From an uncultured Chloroflexota bacterium (GTDB taxonomy: Bacteria; Chloroflexota; Dehalococcoidia; Lucifugimonadales; UBA1127), in assembly GCA_913045315.1 (NCBI GenBank), contig CAJWQJ010000003.1, positions 1-64,000 of the forward strand: a stretch of 64,000 nucleotides of DNA, read 5' to 3'. This document shows, one piece after another, positions 43,996-53,503 of the stretch. The first letter of the stretch is position 1. Every line of letters starts with the position of its first letter. The notes beneath the pieces were generated by a model. That model saw nothing but the letters and a program-made list of their open reading frames with translations, had not been told where the DNA came from and made no database searches. A program made the translations under genes and the position numbers.

Positions 43996-44985
43996 TTAAG
44001 GTTGAACAAGCATCCTAAGTGTTCCCTCATTTTCCTTGCGTTGATTGAGAATTTTATGTCCAGAATTCTCAGCCCATACAATGACATCATAAATGTTAAG
44101 AATTCCTGGGATTACAACTTCAATTAAGCTGCTGTTATCCTGTTTTATTTGTTCAGATAGAGCTGCAATAATTCCAGCACAGTTTTTACCTGTCCCATCT
44201 ATAACTATCCATCCTGAGGTATTTGATGAAACAAGGTTATTTACTTCTAGTGGATTTTGTAAAACATCTATCTCACCGAATTTTCTTAATTCTACCTGAT
44301 GTTTAAATTCTGCAACTGATTCCCAATATACTCCATTATCTCGATCACCTCTTGAACAGACAGCACCTCTCACACCAACTATATCAGGATTAACTCGTGC
44401 TAATTCATCTAAATCTGACATCTTTAGATGTCCTGATAAAGCTGTGCTCATTCCATCGGATTTTCCTTCCATTACCATGTCTTTAAGTTCGGATTCTGGA
44501 ATGAAGTCAAATAAATTTCTACCATCCTTGGTTAAAGTGTCTATTAACCAACCATCACAATTACCATCACGTGCTAGTTTTGGCATTAAATGAGGATCTA
44601 ATCCCCCTTTGTATAAAACGTTATCAGCAAAAAGCGAACCTATTAACTTTGTTTCTGTTCCTTCCAATGCTTCTTTTGATGCTTGTAGTATTTCAACAGA
44701 TTTTTCATATTCTGCTTGCATAAATCCTACTTTTACAGAAGTTGCATTCATTTTTCCAGCAGCCCAAACTGCCATAGCTACAGTCCCTTCCTGATTTGGA
44801 ACTACGCCTAGAGTTAGAGATGCATGTATTTCAGAAGGAACTGCATCTCTAACGCTTTTAAAAATAGTAGGTTTTGCAGATCCAACTAAAGCTTCTTGTA
44901 AATTTTTTACATCTATTATATCTGCATGGCCTTGCATTGCTTGCTTAGCTTCATGAAGATTTTGGACACTTACCATTAACATCAT
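43996..44985 (-). CDS. MfnB-like (5-formylfuran-3-yl)methyl phosphate synthase fused to a TusA-like domain
   Basis: 329 residues in two parts. Residues 1-235 match MfnB (DUF556), a TIM-barrel enzyme that in methanogens condenses two glyceraldehyde-3-phosphates to the furan precursor of methanofuran: K27 in ADIIDVKNLQEALVG, K85 in SVKVGF, and the closing DIVGVRGAVCSRGDRDNG. Both lysines are at the numbers of the catalytic pair in the M. jannaschii enzyme as I recall them. Residues about 258-329 look like a TusA/SirA sulfur-carrier fold: IDGTGKNCAG with C269 at the TusA Cys, then VIVWAENSGHKIL where TusA has its RDIPxW...GHE strand-helix. The CPxP motif is degenerate. The gene follows a DapA-like aldolase by two bases. 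Function in this organism unknown. Confidence 0.8.
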   Translation of the reverse strand: MMLMVSVQNLHEAKQAMQGHADIIDVKNLQEALVGSAKPTIFKSVRDAVPSEIHASLTLGVVPNQEGTVAMAVWAAGKMNATSVKVGFMQAEYEKSVEILQASKEALEGTETKLIGSLFADNVLYKGGLDPHLMPKLARDGNCDGWLIDTLTKDGRNLFDFIPESELKDMVMEGKSDGMSTALSGHLKMSDLDELARVNPDIVGVRGAVCSRGDRDNGVYWESVAEFKHQVELRKFGEIDVLQNPLEVNNLVSSNTSGWIVIDGTGKNCAGIIAALSEQIKQDNSSLIEVVIPGILNIYDVIVWAENSGHKILNQRKENEGTLRMLVQP

Positions 44986-44987
44986 AA

Positions 44988-45977
44988 TTATGCACCTGCT
45001 ATTTGTTTGATAGGATGGCCTATTGCCAACAAGTCGTTTTCTAATTCTAATTTTTCTGTATGATCAAAAGGCGTCAGTGGTGGTCGAGGATCTCCTGCAG
45101 CCATACCCATTAATTCTGACCAGTATTTACATAAAGTTACTGGAAGCACACCACCAAATTTCTGTACAGTTCTAGGCCACCATTTATCTGAAACTTCTTT
45201 AACGGCTTTTACGTGTGTATCATAGAACTTTTTATCTATTAATCCTTCTGATGCTTTGTTAATAAATTGTACATAATAATTGTTTTCCTTGGTATCAAAA
45301 CGCCAATCAGAGGTATTTGCGAACATAACTTGTTGGTGGAAACCCAGCTCCTCTTGTTTGAAATAAATCCACTCATCAGGAGTGCTTATTACTTTTTCTT
45401 TTCCTATAAGCATGTGAGTGTCGAGAGATATTTGTTGATTAAAACTTGCTTCTTTTACTCCAACTACATTAGAAGGTTTACATACTTCTTTGAGTCCTTC
45501 AGGACTCATAACAATTCCAAATTGTGGAGAATTATAAAACATAATTGCCAGATTAGTATTATTTGCTAGAAGTTCCGTATACTCTACTACTTGTTTCTCA
45601 GTCTTTGTAGCGAAATAAGGTGCAGCAAGTATTAGTAAATCAATACCAATCTCCTCAGCATATTTGGCTAAGTTTAGCATATCTTTATAAGAAGTATGTG
45701 TAACATGAGCTGCGGTAAGCCAGTTGCCACGAGCTTCATCACTTAGAATTTCCATCACATTAAAACGTTCTTCAAGCTCAAGGCTCCAGAATTCGCCCAT
45801 ACCCCATGTGCATCCTCCACCTTTTGTTCCCAATGAGCGAATGTGTTTAATATTTTGACGAAGGCCTTGTTCATCTAGTTCATTGTCTTTTCCAAAGGGA
45901 GTCATTAATGTGGTCCATTGACCTTTAAGATTTTTCCATGCCCATTCCTGTGCATCTTGTTTGTCGTAATTGGCCAT
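44988..45977 (-). CDS. dihydrodipicolinate synthase (DapA) family aldolase
   Basis: A 329-residue TIM-barrel class I aldolase or lyase. The Schiff-base Lys is K175 in VVGVKEASFN and the catalytic Tyr is Y148 in IMFYNSPQFG, so the active site is intact. It is longer than DapA, with an extra N-terminal stretch (EWAWKNLKGQWTTLMTPF) and a long C-terminal helix region, so it is probably not the lysine-pathway enzyme but another pyruvate- or 2-oxoacid-dependent aldolase. First gene of a two-gene operon with the MfnB-TusA fusion. GGGGGG lies four bases before the ATG. Confidence 0.85.
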   Translation of the reverse strand: MANYDKQDAQEWAWKNLKGQWTTLMTPFGKDNELDEQGLRQNIKHIRSLGTKGGGCTWGMGEFWSLELEERFNVMEILSDEARGNWLTAAHVTHTSYKDMLNLAKYAEEIGIDLLILAAPYFATKTEKQVVEYTELLANNTNLAIMFYNSPQFGIVMSPEGLKEVCKPSNVVGVKEASFNQQISLDTHMLIGKEKVISTPDEWIYFKQEELGFHQQVMFANTSDWRFDTKENNYYVQFINKASEGLIDKKFYDTHVKAVKEVSDKWWPRTVQKFGGVLPVTLCKYWSELMGMAAGDPRPPLTPFDHTEKLELENDLLAIGHPIKQIAGA

Positions 45978-46012
45978 TTTCCCCCCTTGAATTTATTTAA
46001 GTTTCTAGATTG

Positions 46013-46042
46013 AGTGTAGTCAGGTTTAAACCGGAGTGTCAA
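46013..46042 (-). promoter_or_regulatory. promoter of the aldolase/MfnB-TusA operon with spacer palindrome
   Basis: On the minus strand a perfect TTGACA (46037-46042), 18 bases, then TACACT (46013-46018), 36 bases before the aldolase start. The spacer contains the palindrome GGTTTAAACC (46023-46032), a likely operator for a repressor or activator. This shows that the two genes are not simply the tail of the pyr operon that ends at 46058. Confidence 0.65.
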
Positions 46043-46057
46043 GCTAAAATGTAATGA

Positions 46058-49000
46058 TTAATTCATTAAATAATTTATTTGTGGTCTTATTGTGTATCCC
46101 TGATCATCAATTTTTGCGCGCATAATGGATACTGCAGTTCTGGCAGTATCCATTGATGTAAAGCAAGGAATCCTTTGTTCAACAGCTGCTCTTCGAATAT
46201 AAAACCCGTCACGCATAGGTTGTTCCCCACCAGATAATGTGTTTATTACGCAATCTACATTCGCATTGAGAATTAAGTCCAGAACATTTGGATTCCCTTG
46301 GTCTAGTTTCGATACTTCCTTTATATCATCATAGCCCAAGCTTCTTATGAAATTTGCTGTTCCCTCAGTAGCATAAATTATGTAATTCGAAGCAATTAAA
46401 TCGTTGATTAAATTTTCAGAATCTTTTTTATCTCTATCAGCTATACTTAGAAGTATTGATCCGTTTTGTTTAAGCATTAATCCAGAAGCTATAAGTGCTT
46501 TTGCAAGTGCATTTTCGTAAGTTTTGTCAATTCCCATCACCTCACCAGTAGATTTCATCTCTGGTCCAAGATGGGTATCAACTCCAGAAAGTTTGGCCAT
46601 AGAAAAAACTGGTGCTTTTATTGCTACAAGGGGTTTACTTGAAAGTAAACCTGAAGTATATCCCATTGAGCGTAATTTTTTGCCAATCATTATTCCACTT
46701 GCTAATTTTACCATTGGGGTATCAGTTACTTTTGATATAAATGGTATAGTTCTGCTAGCTCTTGGATTGACTTCAATTATATAAACTTTTGGGGTATTTT
46801 CATTCCTCATAATTATGTATTGAATGTTCATTAATCCTTTAATTTCCAGTCCTAATCCTATCTTTATTGTATAAGAGGTTATTTCATCTATTATTTGTTG
46901 GGAAATTGTTTGAGTGGGATACACTGCCATTGAGTCACCACTATGAACTCCAGTTCTTTCTATATGTTCCATAATTCCAGGAATTACTACTGTTTCCCCA
47001 TCACAAACTGCATCAACTTCACATTCGATACCTTCAAAATATTTATCAATTAGAATAGGTCTATCAGGACTTGCTATCAGTCCCTGCTCTATGTATTTTT
47101 CTAACTCAAATATGTTATAAACTATTTCCATAGCTCTACCACCCAGAACGTAGCTAGGTCTTACTAAAACGGGATACCCAATATTTTCCGCTACAGTTAT
47201 TGCTTCTTTTAGATTGGTAACAGTAGCACCTGGAGGTTGAGGTAACCCATTTCTTGATGCAAATTCCTCAAATTTTTTTCTATCAGATGCAATATCAATA
47301 ACTTGAGCAGTAGATCCTAAAATTGGAAGTTCAACATTATTGAGTTTTTGTGAGAGGTTTATTGAAGTTTGTCCACCAAACTGAACTACTGATTCAGGTA
47401 AAAAATTTGAGGTAGAGTTAGTTTCATTATCTATAATATCCCTTAAGCTTTCTTCGTCTAATGGTTCAAAATATAATCGATCACTAGAATCAAAGTCTGT
47501 AGAAACGGTTTCAGGATTCGAATTAACAATAATGCTTTGACGGCCTTGCTCTCGAAGAGAGGAAGCAGCGTGTACAGAGCAGTAGTCAAATTCTATTCCT
47601 TGTCCTATACGAATAGGGCCACTTCCTATTACTATTGCTTTTGGTTCAGGTAATGGGAGGGCCTCGTTTTCTTCTTCATAGGTGCTGTAATAATAGGAAG
47701 TTATTGACTCAAATTCACCCGCACATGTATCTACCATTTTATATACAGGAGTAATTCCCATAGATTTACGTAGATTCCGTACATGCTCAGCAAGACCTTC
47801 TGCAATTCCTAAATTTGCAAGCTGAACGTCTGAATAGCCCATTCTCTTTGCATATAGTAAGAATTTGGAGTCAATAGACGTTTCAGGGTTTTCCATAACA
47901 TATTTTTCGATATCAGTAATGTTTTTTATAGATTGAATAAACCAAAAGTCAATAAATGTCTTTTTACTGATTTCCTCCACACTTGCACCTCGTCTTAATG
48001 CAGCTGCTAATGCCCATATTCTTTGATCTGTGGGAGGAAATAATGGAAGTTCCTGCCATGAATCAATAGATTTCCAATCAGGGTCTTCCCATAATAGACT
48101 TGTTTCAGTTTGTTCTAGCGATCTAATAGCTTTTTGTAACGCGGATTCGAAACTTCGATCAATAGCCATTACTTCACCTGTGGCTTTCATTTGAGTGTTA
48201 ATTTGTCTATTCCCAGAAGGGAATTTATCAAAAGGCCATCTTGGAATTTTGACTACGCAATAATCTAATGCAGGTTCAAATGCAGCTACAGTTTGTCCTG
48301 TAACGGAATTTTGAATTTCATTTAATTTTTTGCCAATTGCAATTTTTGCTGCAACTCTAGCAATTGGATATCCTGTGGCTTTTGACGCAAGAGCAGAAGA
48401 ACGACTCACTCTAGGATTCACTTCGATAACATAATAGTCAATTTCTTTAGTAGGCCTTGAGTTTTTAGCAAGTTCAGCTGCAATTTCTTGGTGTGGAGCT
48501 AAAGCTAACTGAACATTACAACCACCTTCTATCCCTAATGCACGAATTATTTTTATGCTTGCTGTTCGCAAAGTTTGATATTCTTTATCTGATAAGGTTT
48601 GGGATGGAGCTACTACGATACTGTCACCAGTATGGACACCCATTGGATCAAGATTTTCCATGTTACAAATAGTTATACAAGTGTCATTCCCATCGCGCAT
48701 AACCTCATATTCAACTTCTTTCCAGCCAATTAGTGATTTTTCCAATAATACTTGATTGATAGGACTAGCATTAAGGCCAGATTGAATCACGCTTTCTAAT
48801 TCATTTTCATTATTTATTATTCCTCCACCTGTTCCCCCTAGTGTGTAGGCAGGTCTTGCAATTAAAGGATAGCCTATGGAATCTGCAACTTCGATTGCAT
48901 TTTTTACTGAATCCACAGTTACATTTGGAGGTTCAGGCTCATTAATTTCATGTAATAATTGCCGAAAAAGTTCCCTATCTTCGGCTTTTTGTATTGCCTC

Positions 49001-49354
49001 AATCTGTGTTCCGAGTAGTTGAACATTGTATTTTTCGAGGATACCTGATTCAGAAAGTTCAACAGCTAAATTTAAGCCTGTTTGTCCACCTAGAGTTGCT
49101 AATAAACCATCTGGACGTTCGATGTCGATTATTTTTTCCAAAAATGCTTTTGTTAATGGCTCTATATAAACAACATCGGCTGTTTCTTGATCTGTCATTA
49201 TAGTAGCAGGATTTGAATTAACTAAAATTGTTTTAATTCCCTCTTCCCTTAGGGATTTACATGCCTGAGTTCCTGCATAATCAAATTCGGCAGCTTGACC
49301 TATAACAATTGGACCTGAACCGATTACTAGAACTTTTGAAGGGAGTGTAGACAT
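46058..49354 (-). CDS. carB: carbamoyl-phosphate synthase large subunit
   Basis: A 1098-residue synthetase with two ATP-grasp halves. First: VLVIGSGPIVIGQAAEFDYAG; second: AIVIGSGPIRIGQGIEFDYC, beginning near residue 560. ARPAYTLGGTGGG and VRPSYVLGGRAME are the two nucleotide loops. The last 140 residues are the allosteric MGS-like domain (IYATEGTANFIRSLG), where UMP or ornithine acts in other bacteria. Makes carbamoyl phosphate for the pyrimidine pathway together with carA, one base upstream. Confidence 0.97.
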   Translation of the reverse strand: MSTLPSKVLVIGSGPIVIGQAAEFDYAGTQACKSLREEGIKTILVNSNPATIMTDQETADVVYIEPLTKAFLEKIIDIERPDGLLATLGGQTGLNLAVELSESGILEKYNVQLLGTQIEAIQKAEDRELFRQLLHEINEPEPPNVTVDSVKNAIEVADSIGYPLIARPAYTLGGTGGGIINNENELESVIQSGLNASPINQVLLEKSLIGWKEVEYEVMRDGNDTCITICNMENLDPMGVHTGDSIVVAPSQTLSDKEYQTLRTASIKIIRALGIEGGCNVQLALAPHQEIAAELAKNSRPTKEIDYYVIEVNPRVSRSSALASKATGYPIARVAAKIAIGKKLNEIQNSVTGQTVAAFEPALDYCVVKIPRWPFDKFPSGNRQINTQMKATGEVMAIDRSFESALQKAIRSLEQTETSLLWEDPDWKSIDSWQELPLFPPTDQRIWALAAALRRGASVEEISKKTFIDFWFIQSIKNITDIEKYVMENPETSIDSKFLLYAKRMGYSDVQLANLGIAEGLAEHVRNLRKSMGITPVYKMVDTCAGEFESITSYYYSTYEEENEALPLPEPKAIVIGSGPIRIGQGIEFDYCSVHAASSLREQGRQSIIVNSNPETVSTDFDSSDRLYFEPLDEESLRDIIDNETNSTSNFLPESVVQFGGQTSINLSQKLNNVELPILGSTAQVIDIASDRKKFEEFASRNGLPQPPGATVTNLKEAITVAENIGYPVLVRPSYVLGGRAMEIVYNIFELEKYIEQGLIASPDRPILIDKYFEGIECEVDAVCDGETVVIPGIMEHIERTGVHSGDSMAVYPTQTISQQIIDEITSYTIKIGLGLEIKGLMNIQYIIMRNENTPKVYIIEVNPRASRTIPFISKVTDTPMVKLASGIMIGKKLRSMGYTSGLLSSKPLVAIKAPVFSMAKLSGVDTHLGPEMKSTGEVMGIDKTYENALAKALIASGLMLKQNGSILLSIADRDKKDSENLINDLIASNYIIYATEGTANFIRSLGYDDIKEVSKLDQGNPNVLDLILNANVDCVINTLSGGEQPMRDGFYIRRAAVEQRIPCFTSMDTARTAVSIMRAKIDDQGYTIRPQINYLMN

Positions 49355-50470
49355 TTATACTGTTCCTTTTTTTATAAGATTAAGAAAATTTTCAAATATA
49401 TCTTTATTGTCAGTTGGACCAGGGGAAGCTTCACTATGAAATTGCAGAGTCATTATAGGAAGATCATTGTGAACTAAACCTTCAACTGTATCGTCGTTGA
49501 GATTTATATAGCTTGGAGTTAATTCATTTGGAAGGGAATTTTTGTCAACTGCATATCCGTGATTTTGTGAGGTTACGGAAACTTTTCCAGTTTTTGTATT
49601 TATTACCGGATGATTTGCTCCACGGTGTCCAAATTTTAATTTATAAGTGTTTGCCCCAAATGCCCTTGCAATGATTTGATGCCCTAAACATATTCCAAAG
49701 ATAGGTAATTTAGTAGATAACGTTTTAACCATTTCAATGGTGTTATTTAACAATTTTGGATCTCCTGGACCGGGCGATAATAAAAGCCCATCAGTTTTTA
49801 ATTCGAGAATATCTTGAGCAGTACTGGTATGTGGGAGTGTAATTATGTCGCAACCTAGGGATTTAAGAATTCTTTGAATGTTAAATTTTACTCCGTAATC
49901 GAGAATAGCAATTTTAGTAGGAGAATTGTTAGGGTAGTGCGAGTCTGAAATGGAGGAATAGGTTGTTTTTGTGCTAACTTTCTCAACTAGGTTAAGGTTT
50001 TCATAATGTGTAGCTATTTTTAGATTTTCAATAATTTTTTCAGTTTGATTTTCAAAAGCTATTGCACCCATCATAACACCAGAAGATCGCAATTTTTTTG
50101 CTAAGGAACGGGTATCAATCCCATGAATTCCTGGGACGCCTTCTTTTTTTAAGTAATTATCAAGTGTCATTGCACTAGAAGAATGGCTTGGGTAGTCACA
50201 TAAATTTCGGATTATTAATCCAGATGCTTGAATTTTTTCTGATTCAATATTGGTGTCACTTATTCCATAATTTCCTACGATAGGGTAGGTAATAGTAATA
50301 ATTTGCCCAGCAAAAGAAGGATCTGTAAGCATTTCTTGGTAACCTGTCATTCCTGTTGTAAAAACAACTTCTCCGTAACCATTTTCTAGGCTTCCAAACC
50401 CTTCTCCTTGGTATACGGTTCCATCTTGTAAAATTAAGTTTGCAATTGGGGCATCTGATAAAATTTTCAA
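49355..50470 (-). CDS. carA: carbamoyl-phosphate synthase small subunit
   Basis: Glutaminase subunit, about 371 residues. The N-terminal CarA domain (GEGFGSLENGYGEVVFTTGMTGYQE) is followed by a class I glutamine amidotransferase with the nucleophile Cys in FGICLGHQIIA and the His/Glu pair in LQFHSEASPG. The TTG at 50470 is preferred, since AAAGG lies eight bases before it; the GTG at 50479 overlaps that Shine-Dalgarno sequence. Passes ammonia to carB, which follows immediately. Confidence 0.93.
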   Translation of the reverse strand: MKILSDAPIANLILQDGTVYQGEGFGSLENGYGEVVFTTGMTGYQEMLTDPSFAGQIITITYPIVGNYGISDTNIESEKIQASGLIIRNLCDYPSHSSSAMTLDNYLKKEGVPGIHGIDTRSLAKKLRSSGVMMGAIAFENQTEKIIENLKIATHYENLNLVEKVSTKTTYSSISDSHYPNNSPTKIAILDYGVKFNIQRILKSLGCDIITLPHTSTAQDILELKTDGLLLSPGPGDPKLLNNTIEMVKTLSTKLPIFGICLGHQIIARAFGANTYKLKFGHRGANHPVINTKTGKVSVTSQNHGYAVDKNSLPNELTPSYINLNDDTVEGLVHNDLPIMTLQFHSEASPGPTDNKDIFENFLNLIKKGTV

Positions 50471-50491
50471 ATAGTACACCTTTAAAAGTAT

Positions 50492-51859
50492 TTATTTATC
50501 TTCGTAAACAATTTCGCCATTTCGAATCGTATAAGCTATCTTACCTTCTAACTCCATTCCATTTAATGGAGTATTCTTTCCTTTTGACAAAAAAGTATTT
50601 GAATCAACTAACCATTTTTTATTTATATTAATAATGGTTATATCTGCTACAGTATCTTCTTTTAAGGACTCTAATTCTTTCCATTTGGGTCCCAAAATTT
50701 TGACTGGTCCTGTTGTTAAACTAGATATGATTGTTTCCAAAGTAATTAATTGATTTTTAGATGCTGTCGTAAGTAAACCAATAGCAGTTTCTAACCCACT
50801 AATTCCTACAGAAGCATCTTCCCATGTAGTAGCTTTATCGAAATAGCTATGCGGTGCATGATCGGTTGCTATAGCGTCAATTGTTCCGTCATTAATCGCC
50901 TTTAGAACAGCTTTATTATCTTGCTTGCTTCTTAGAGGAGGACTTACTTTAGAATTGGTATCGTATGTATTTTTTGTTACTTGGGAAAAAATATTTGGTC
51001 CCGTAAGGTCTTTTTTTTCATTATCACCCCAACCCATTATCCAGTCTTCTGATAATAGAATGTGATGTGGGGTAGCTTCTGCGGTTATATTAATTTTCCG
51101 CTTTTTGGCATCCCTGATTAAACGGACCGAACCTTCAGTACTTATATGAGCTAAGTGAAGTTTACCCCCTGTTATTCGTGCCATTTCTATATCACGAGCC
51201 ACCATCATTTCTTCAGCTATAGAAGGTGAGGAAGGTAAACCCAGACGACTTGATACCCAGCCTTCATTTATTCCTTTGCCGGTAACTAATTCAGGATCTT
51301 CACAATGAGTAATTATGGGTAATTCAGTTATAGTACTGTATGAAAGAGCTTCTCTGAGCAGATCGGGTCTTTTTAAAGCGTCTCCATCATCACTAAATCC
51401 TATTACGCCAGCTTGAGCTAGGTCAGACATTTCTACAATAGAATTGCCTGCACGGTTTGTAGTTATGCTTGCAATGGGTAGTATTCTAATTTTGGTGCGG
51501 TCACCAATTCTTATAATATCCCTAACTACTGGTGCATTATCAGGACAAGGATTAGTATTCGGCATGGAACAAATTGTAGTGAATCCACCCTTTGCCGCTG
51601 CTTGAGCTCCTGTAAGTATAGTTTCTTTATGTTCGAATCCAGGTTCGCGTAAATGTGTGTGAATGTCGATAAAGCCTGGACATATTACCATCCCTTCACA
51701 ATCAATCATTAAACAATCATTTGGAAGAGGTTTGGGAACAGCATTTTTGGGTATTAAACTTTGTATTTTACCGTTTGATATTAGTAGACTACCTTCAAAA
51801 TCTATTTTTTGTGAAGGGTCAATTATTCGTCCATTATTTAAGAATATGGATTTATTCAT
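50492..51859 (-). CDS. pyrC: dihydroorotase
   Basis: Type I dihydroorotase, about 455 residues, that closes carbamoyl-aspartate to dihydroorotate. The zinc motif HxH is in DIHTHLREPGFEHKE, further ligands are in ITHCEDPEL and LHLAHIS, and the catalytic Asp is in ATDHAPHSYFDK. The ATG at 51859 is chosen for its spacing from AGGG; the next upstream ATG is at 51865. It overlaps the end of pyrB by eight bases. Confidence 0.95.
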   Translation of the reverse strand: MNKSIFLNNGRIIDPSQKIDFEGSLLISNGKIQSLIPKNAVPKPLPNDCLMIDCEGMVICPGFIDIHTHLREPGFEHKETILTGAQAAAKGGFTTICSMPNTNPCPDNAPVVRDIIRIGDRTKIRILPIASITTNRAGNSIVEMSDLAQAGVIGFSDDGDALKRPDLLREALSYSTITELPIITHCEDPELVTGKGINEGWVSSRLGLPSSPSIAEEMMVARDIEMARITGGKLHLAHISTEGSVRLIRDAKKRKINITAEATPHHILLSEDWIMGWGDNEKKDLTGPNIFSQVTKNTYDTNSKVSPPLRSKQDNKAVLKAINDGTIDAIATDHAPHSYFDKATTWEDASVGISGLETAIGLLTTASKNQLITLETIISSLTTGPVKILGPKWKELESLKEDTVADITIININKKWLVDSNTFLSKGKNTPLNGMELEGKIAYTIRNGEIVYEDK

Positions 51860-52874
51860 TAACATCCCTACCTTTATTAGTCATAAGAAGTAATATTGCC
51901 ATCCTTATTGCAATACTATTGGATACTTGTTCTTGAACTACTGAATTGGTTGAATAAGCCACTTCTGGGCTGATTTCAACTCCTATATTCATTGGGCCAG
52001 GGTGCATGAGAAGAACATTAGTTGAAGCCTTTGCAAGGCGGTCAGTTGTTACTTGCCAAAGATTTGCATACTCTCTAAGGCTAGGTAATAGACCCTTTGA
52101 ATGGCGTTCTGATTGTAGTCTTAAGGTCATTACTACGTCAGCATCGATTATGGCTTGATCGAGATCAGGCATAATCGATACTTTATTGAAAGGATTAGAA
52201 TCAACCCTATATTGTTTTCCAAATAGATCCCAGGGAATCAGGTTTGGAGGTCCAGAAATAATTGGCTTAGCTCCTAAAGTACACAAAGCTAATAAATTTG
52301 ATCTAGCAACTCTGCTATGTGCAACATCACCTACAATTAAAACTTTTTTGTCTTTTAAGGATTTCATGTGTTGAGCTAATGTAAACATATCTGCAAGAGC
52401 TTGAGTGGGATGAGCATGTGATCCATCTCCAGCATTAATTACCAGTGTTTTTTCTAAATGTTTTGCTGCCATATATGGAGCTCCAGAGTGATTGTGGCGA
52501 ATAACTAAAAGATCAATGTTGTTTGATTGGAGAGTTAACATAGTGTCGTAAAAAGATTCTCCTTTTCTGGTGCTACTATTATCAACAGATAAATTTATTA
52601 CGTCAGCTGAAAGCATTTTTCCAGCAGCTTCAAAAGAAATTCTTGTTCGAGTACTTGGTTCATAGAATAATGTGGCAATCGTTATTCCCTTAAGAAGAGA
52701 TGATTTTTTTGGCCCAACTGTGTAAATTTTTTTCATTCTATTAGCTATAGAAAAAGTTAATTCGAAATCTTGTTGAGAGAAAGTATCTACATCCAATAAA
52801 TGCGGTGTAATAACAGGACTATCTTCTCTATATACTTTATCAAAATGGTGCAAATTTTTTTGCATAAAATGCAT
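51852..52874 (-). CDS. pyrB: aspartate carbamoyltransferase catalytic subunit
   Basis: A 340-residue ATCase catalytic chain. The carbamoyl-phosphate site FYEPSTRTRISFE and the aspartate-side segments DGSHAHPTQALAD and LMHPGPMN are intact. The N-terminus is about 25 residues longer than the usual catalytic chain. No regulatory pyrI is seen, as in other PyrR-controlled operons. GGAGAG lies ten bases before the ATG at 52874; a second in-frame ATG is at 52865. Confidence 0.95.
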   Translation of the reverse strand: MHFMQKNLHHFDKVYREDSPVITPHLLDVDTFSQQDFELTFSIANRMKKIYTVGPKKSSLLKGITIATLFYEPSTRTRISFEAAGKMLSADVINLSVDNSSTRKGESFYDTMLTLQSNNIDLLVIRHNHSGAPYMAAKHLEKTLVINAGDGSHAHPTQALADMFTLAQHMKSLKDKKVLIVGDVAHSRVARSNLLALCTLGAKPIISGPPNLIPWDLFGKQYRVDSNPFNKVSIMPDLDQAIIDADVVMTLRLQSERHSKGLLPSLREYANLWQVTTDRLAKASTNVLLMHPGPMNIGVEISPEVAYSTNSVVQEQVSNSIAIRMAILLLMTNKGRDVNE

Positions 52875-52914
52875 TTAAGTAATTCTCTCCAAAATATTTT
52901 TATTATTAGTAAAA

Positions 52915-53460
52915 TTAATCATATTGTTCCAATAAAACTTCATCTTTGGAATCAACCTCCAAAAGTGAAACTTTTATTTTTTCTGATAAAGCACTTGGAA
53001 CATTTTTTCCTACATAGTCGGCTCTAATTGGCAACTGTCTATGTCCTCTGTCTATCAGAACAGCTAGTTGTATAGTATCAGGTCTGCCGATATCAATAAT
53101 TGCGTCCATTGCAGCTCGAATTGATCTACCTGTATAAAGAACATCATCTACAAGAATCACATTTTGCTGGTCAACCATTTCAAAATCAGGAACAGGTAAA
53201 TTTTTTAAATTTAATGGATTCTGGTGCTTATAGGTTGCATCATCTCTATATGTAGAGATATCTAAACATCCAACTGGGACATTCACGCTTTCAAAAATAT
53301 TAATTAATTCAGCTAATCTTTTTGCTATAGGAAAGCCTCTTGTATGAACTCCAACTAAAGACAACTTATTTGGTCCATCTAATCGTTCAAGCATTTCATG
53401 GGCAATTCTAGAAAAAGCCCGTCGCATCTCATTCTCGTTCATAATTTGTTTAGCATTCAT
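52915..53460 (-). CDS. pyrR: pyr operon attenuation regulator / uracil phosphoribosyltransferase
   Basis: A 181-residue phosphoribosyltransferase-fold protein. The PRPP loop NVILVDDVLYTGRSIRAAMDAI and the PyrR-typical DISTYRDDATY and VDSKDEVLL are present. In Bacillus-type systems PyrR binds pyr leader RNA when UMP is high and favours termination; many also make UMP from uracil. It is the first gene of the operon, and a matching RNA target and terminator are visible just upstream. The pyrB start lies 40 bases downstream. Confidence 0.95.
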   Translation of the reverse strand: MNAKQIMNENEMRRAFSRIAHEMLERLDGPNKLSLVGVHTRGFPIAKRLAELINIFESVNVPVGCLDISTYRDDATYKHQNPLNLKNLPVPDFEMVDQQNVILVDDVLYTGRSIRAAMDAIIDIGRPDTIQLAVLIDRGHRQLPIRADYVGKNVPSALSEKIKVSLLEVDSKDEVLLEQYD

Positions 53461-53503
53461 ATAATAATTGCCCTGTATTCATTCAAATGAGAAGTTTATT
53501 TAT

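Noticed and set aside
44988-45977. 4-hydroxy-tetrahydrodipicolinate synthase (dapA) as a firm name
   Set aside because: The catalytic Lys and Tyr are present, but the protein is longer at both ends and its neighbour is an MfnB-like gene, not a lysine gene; only the family is supported.
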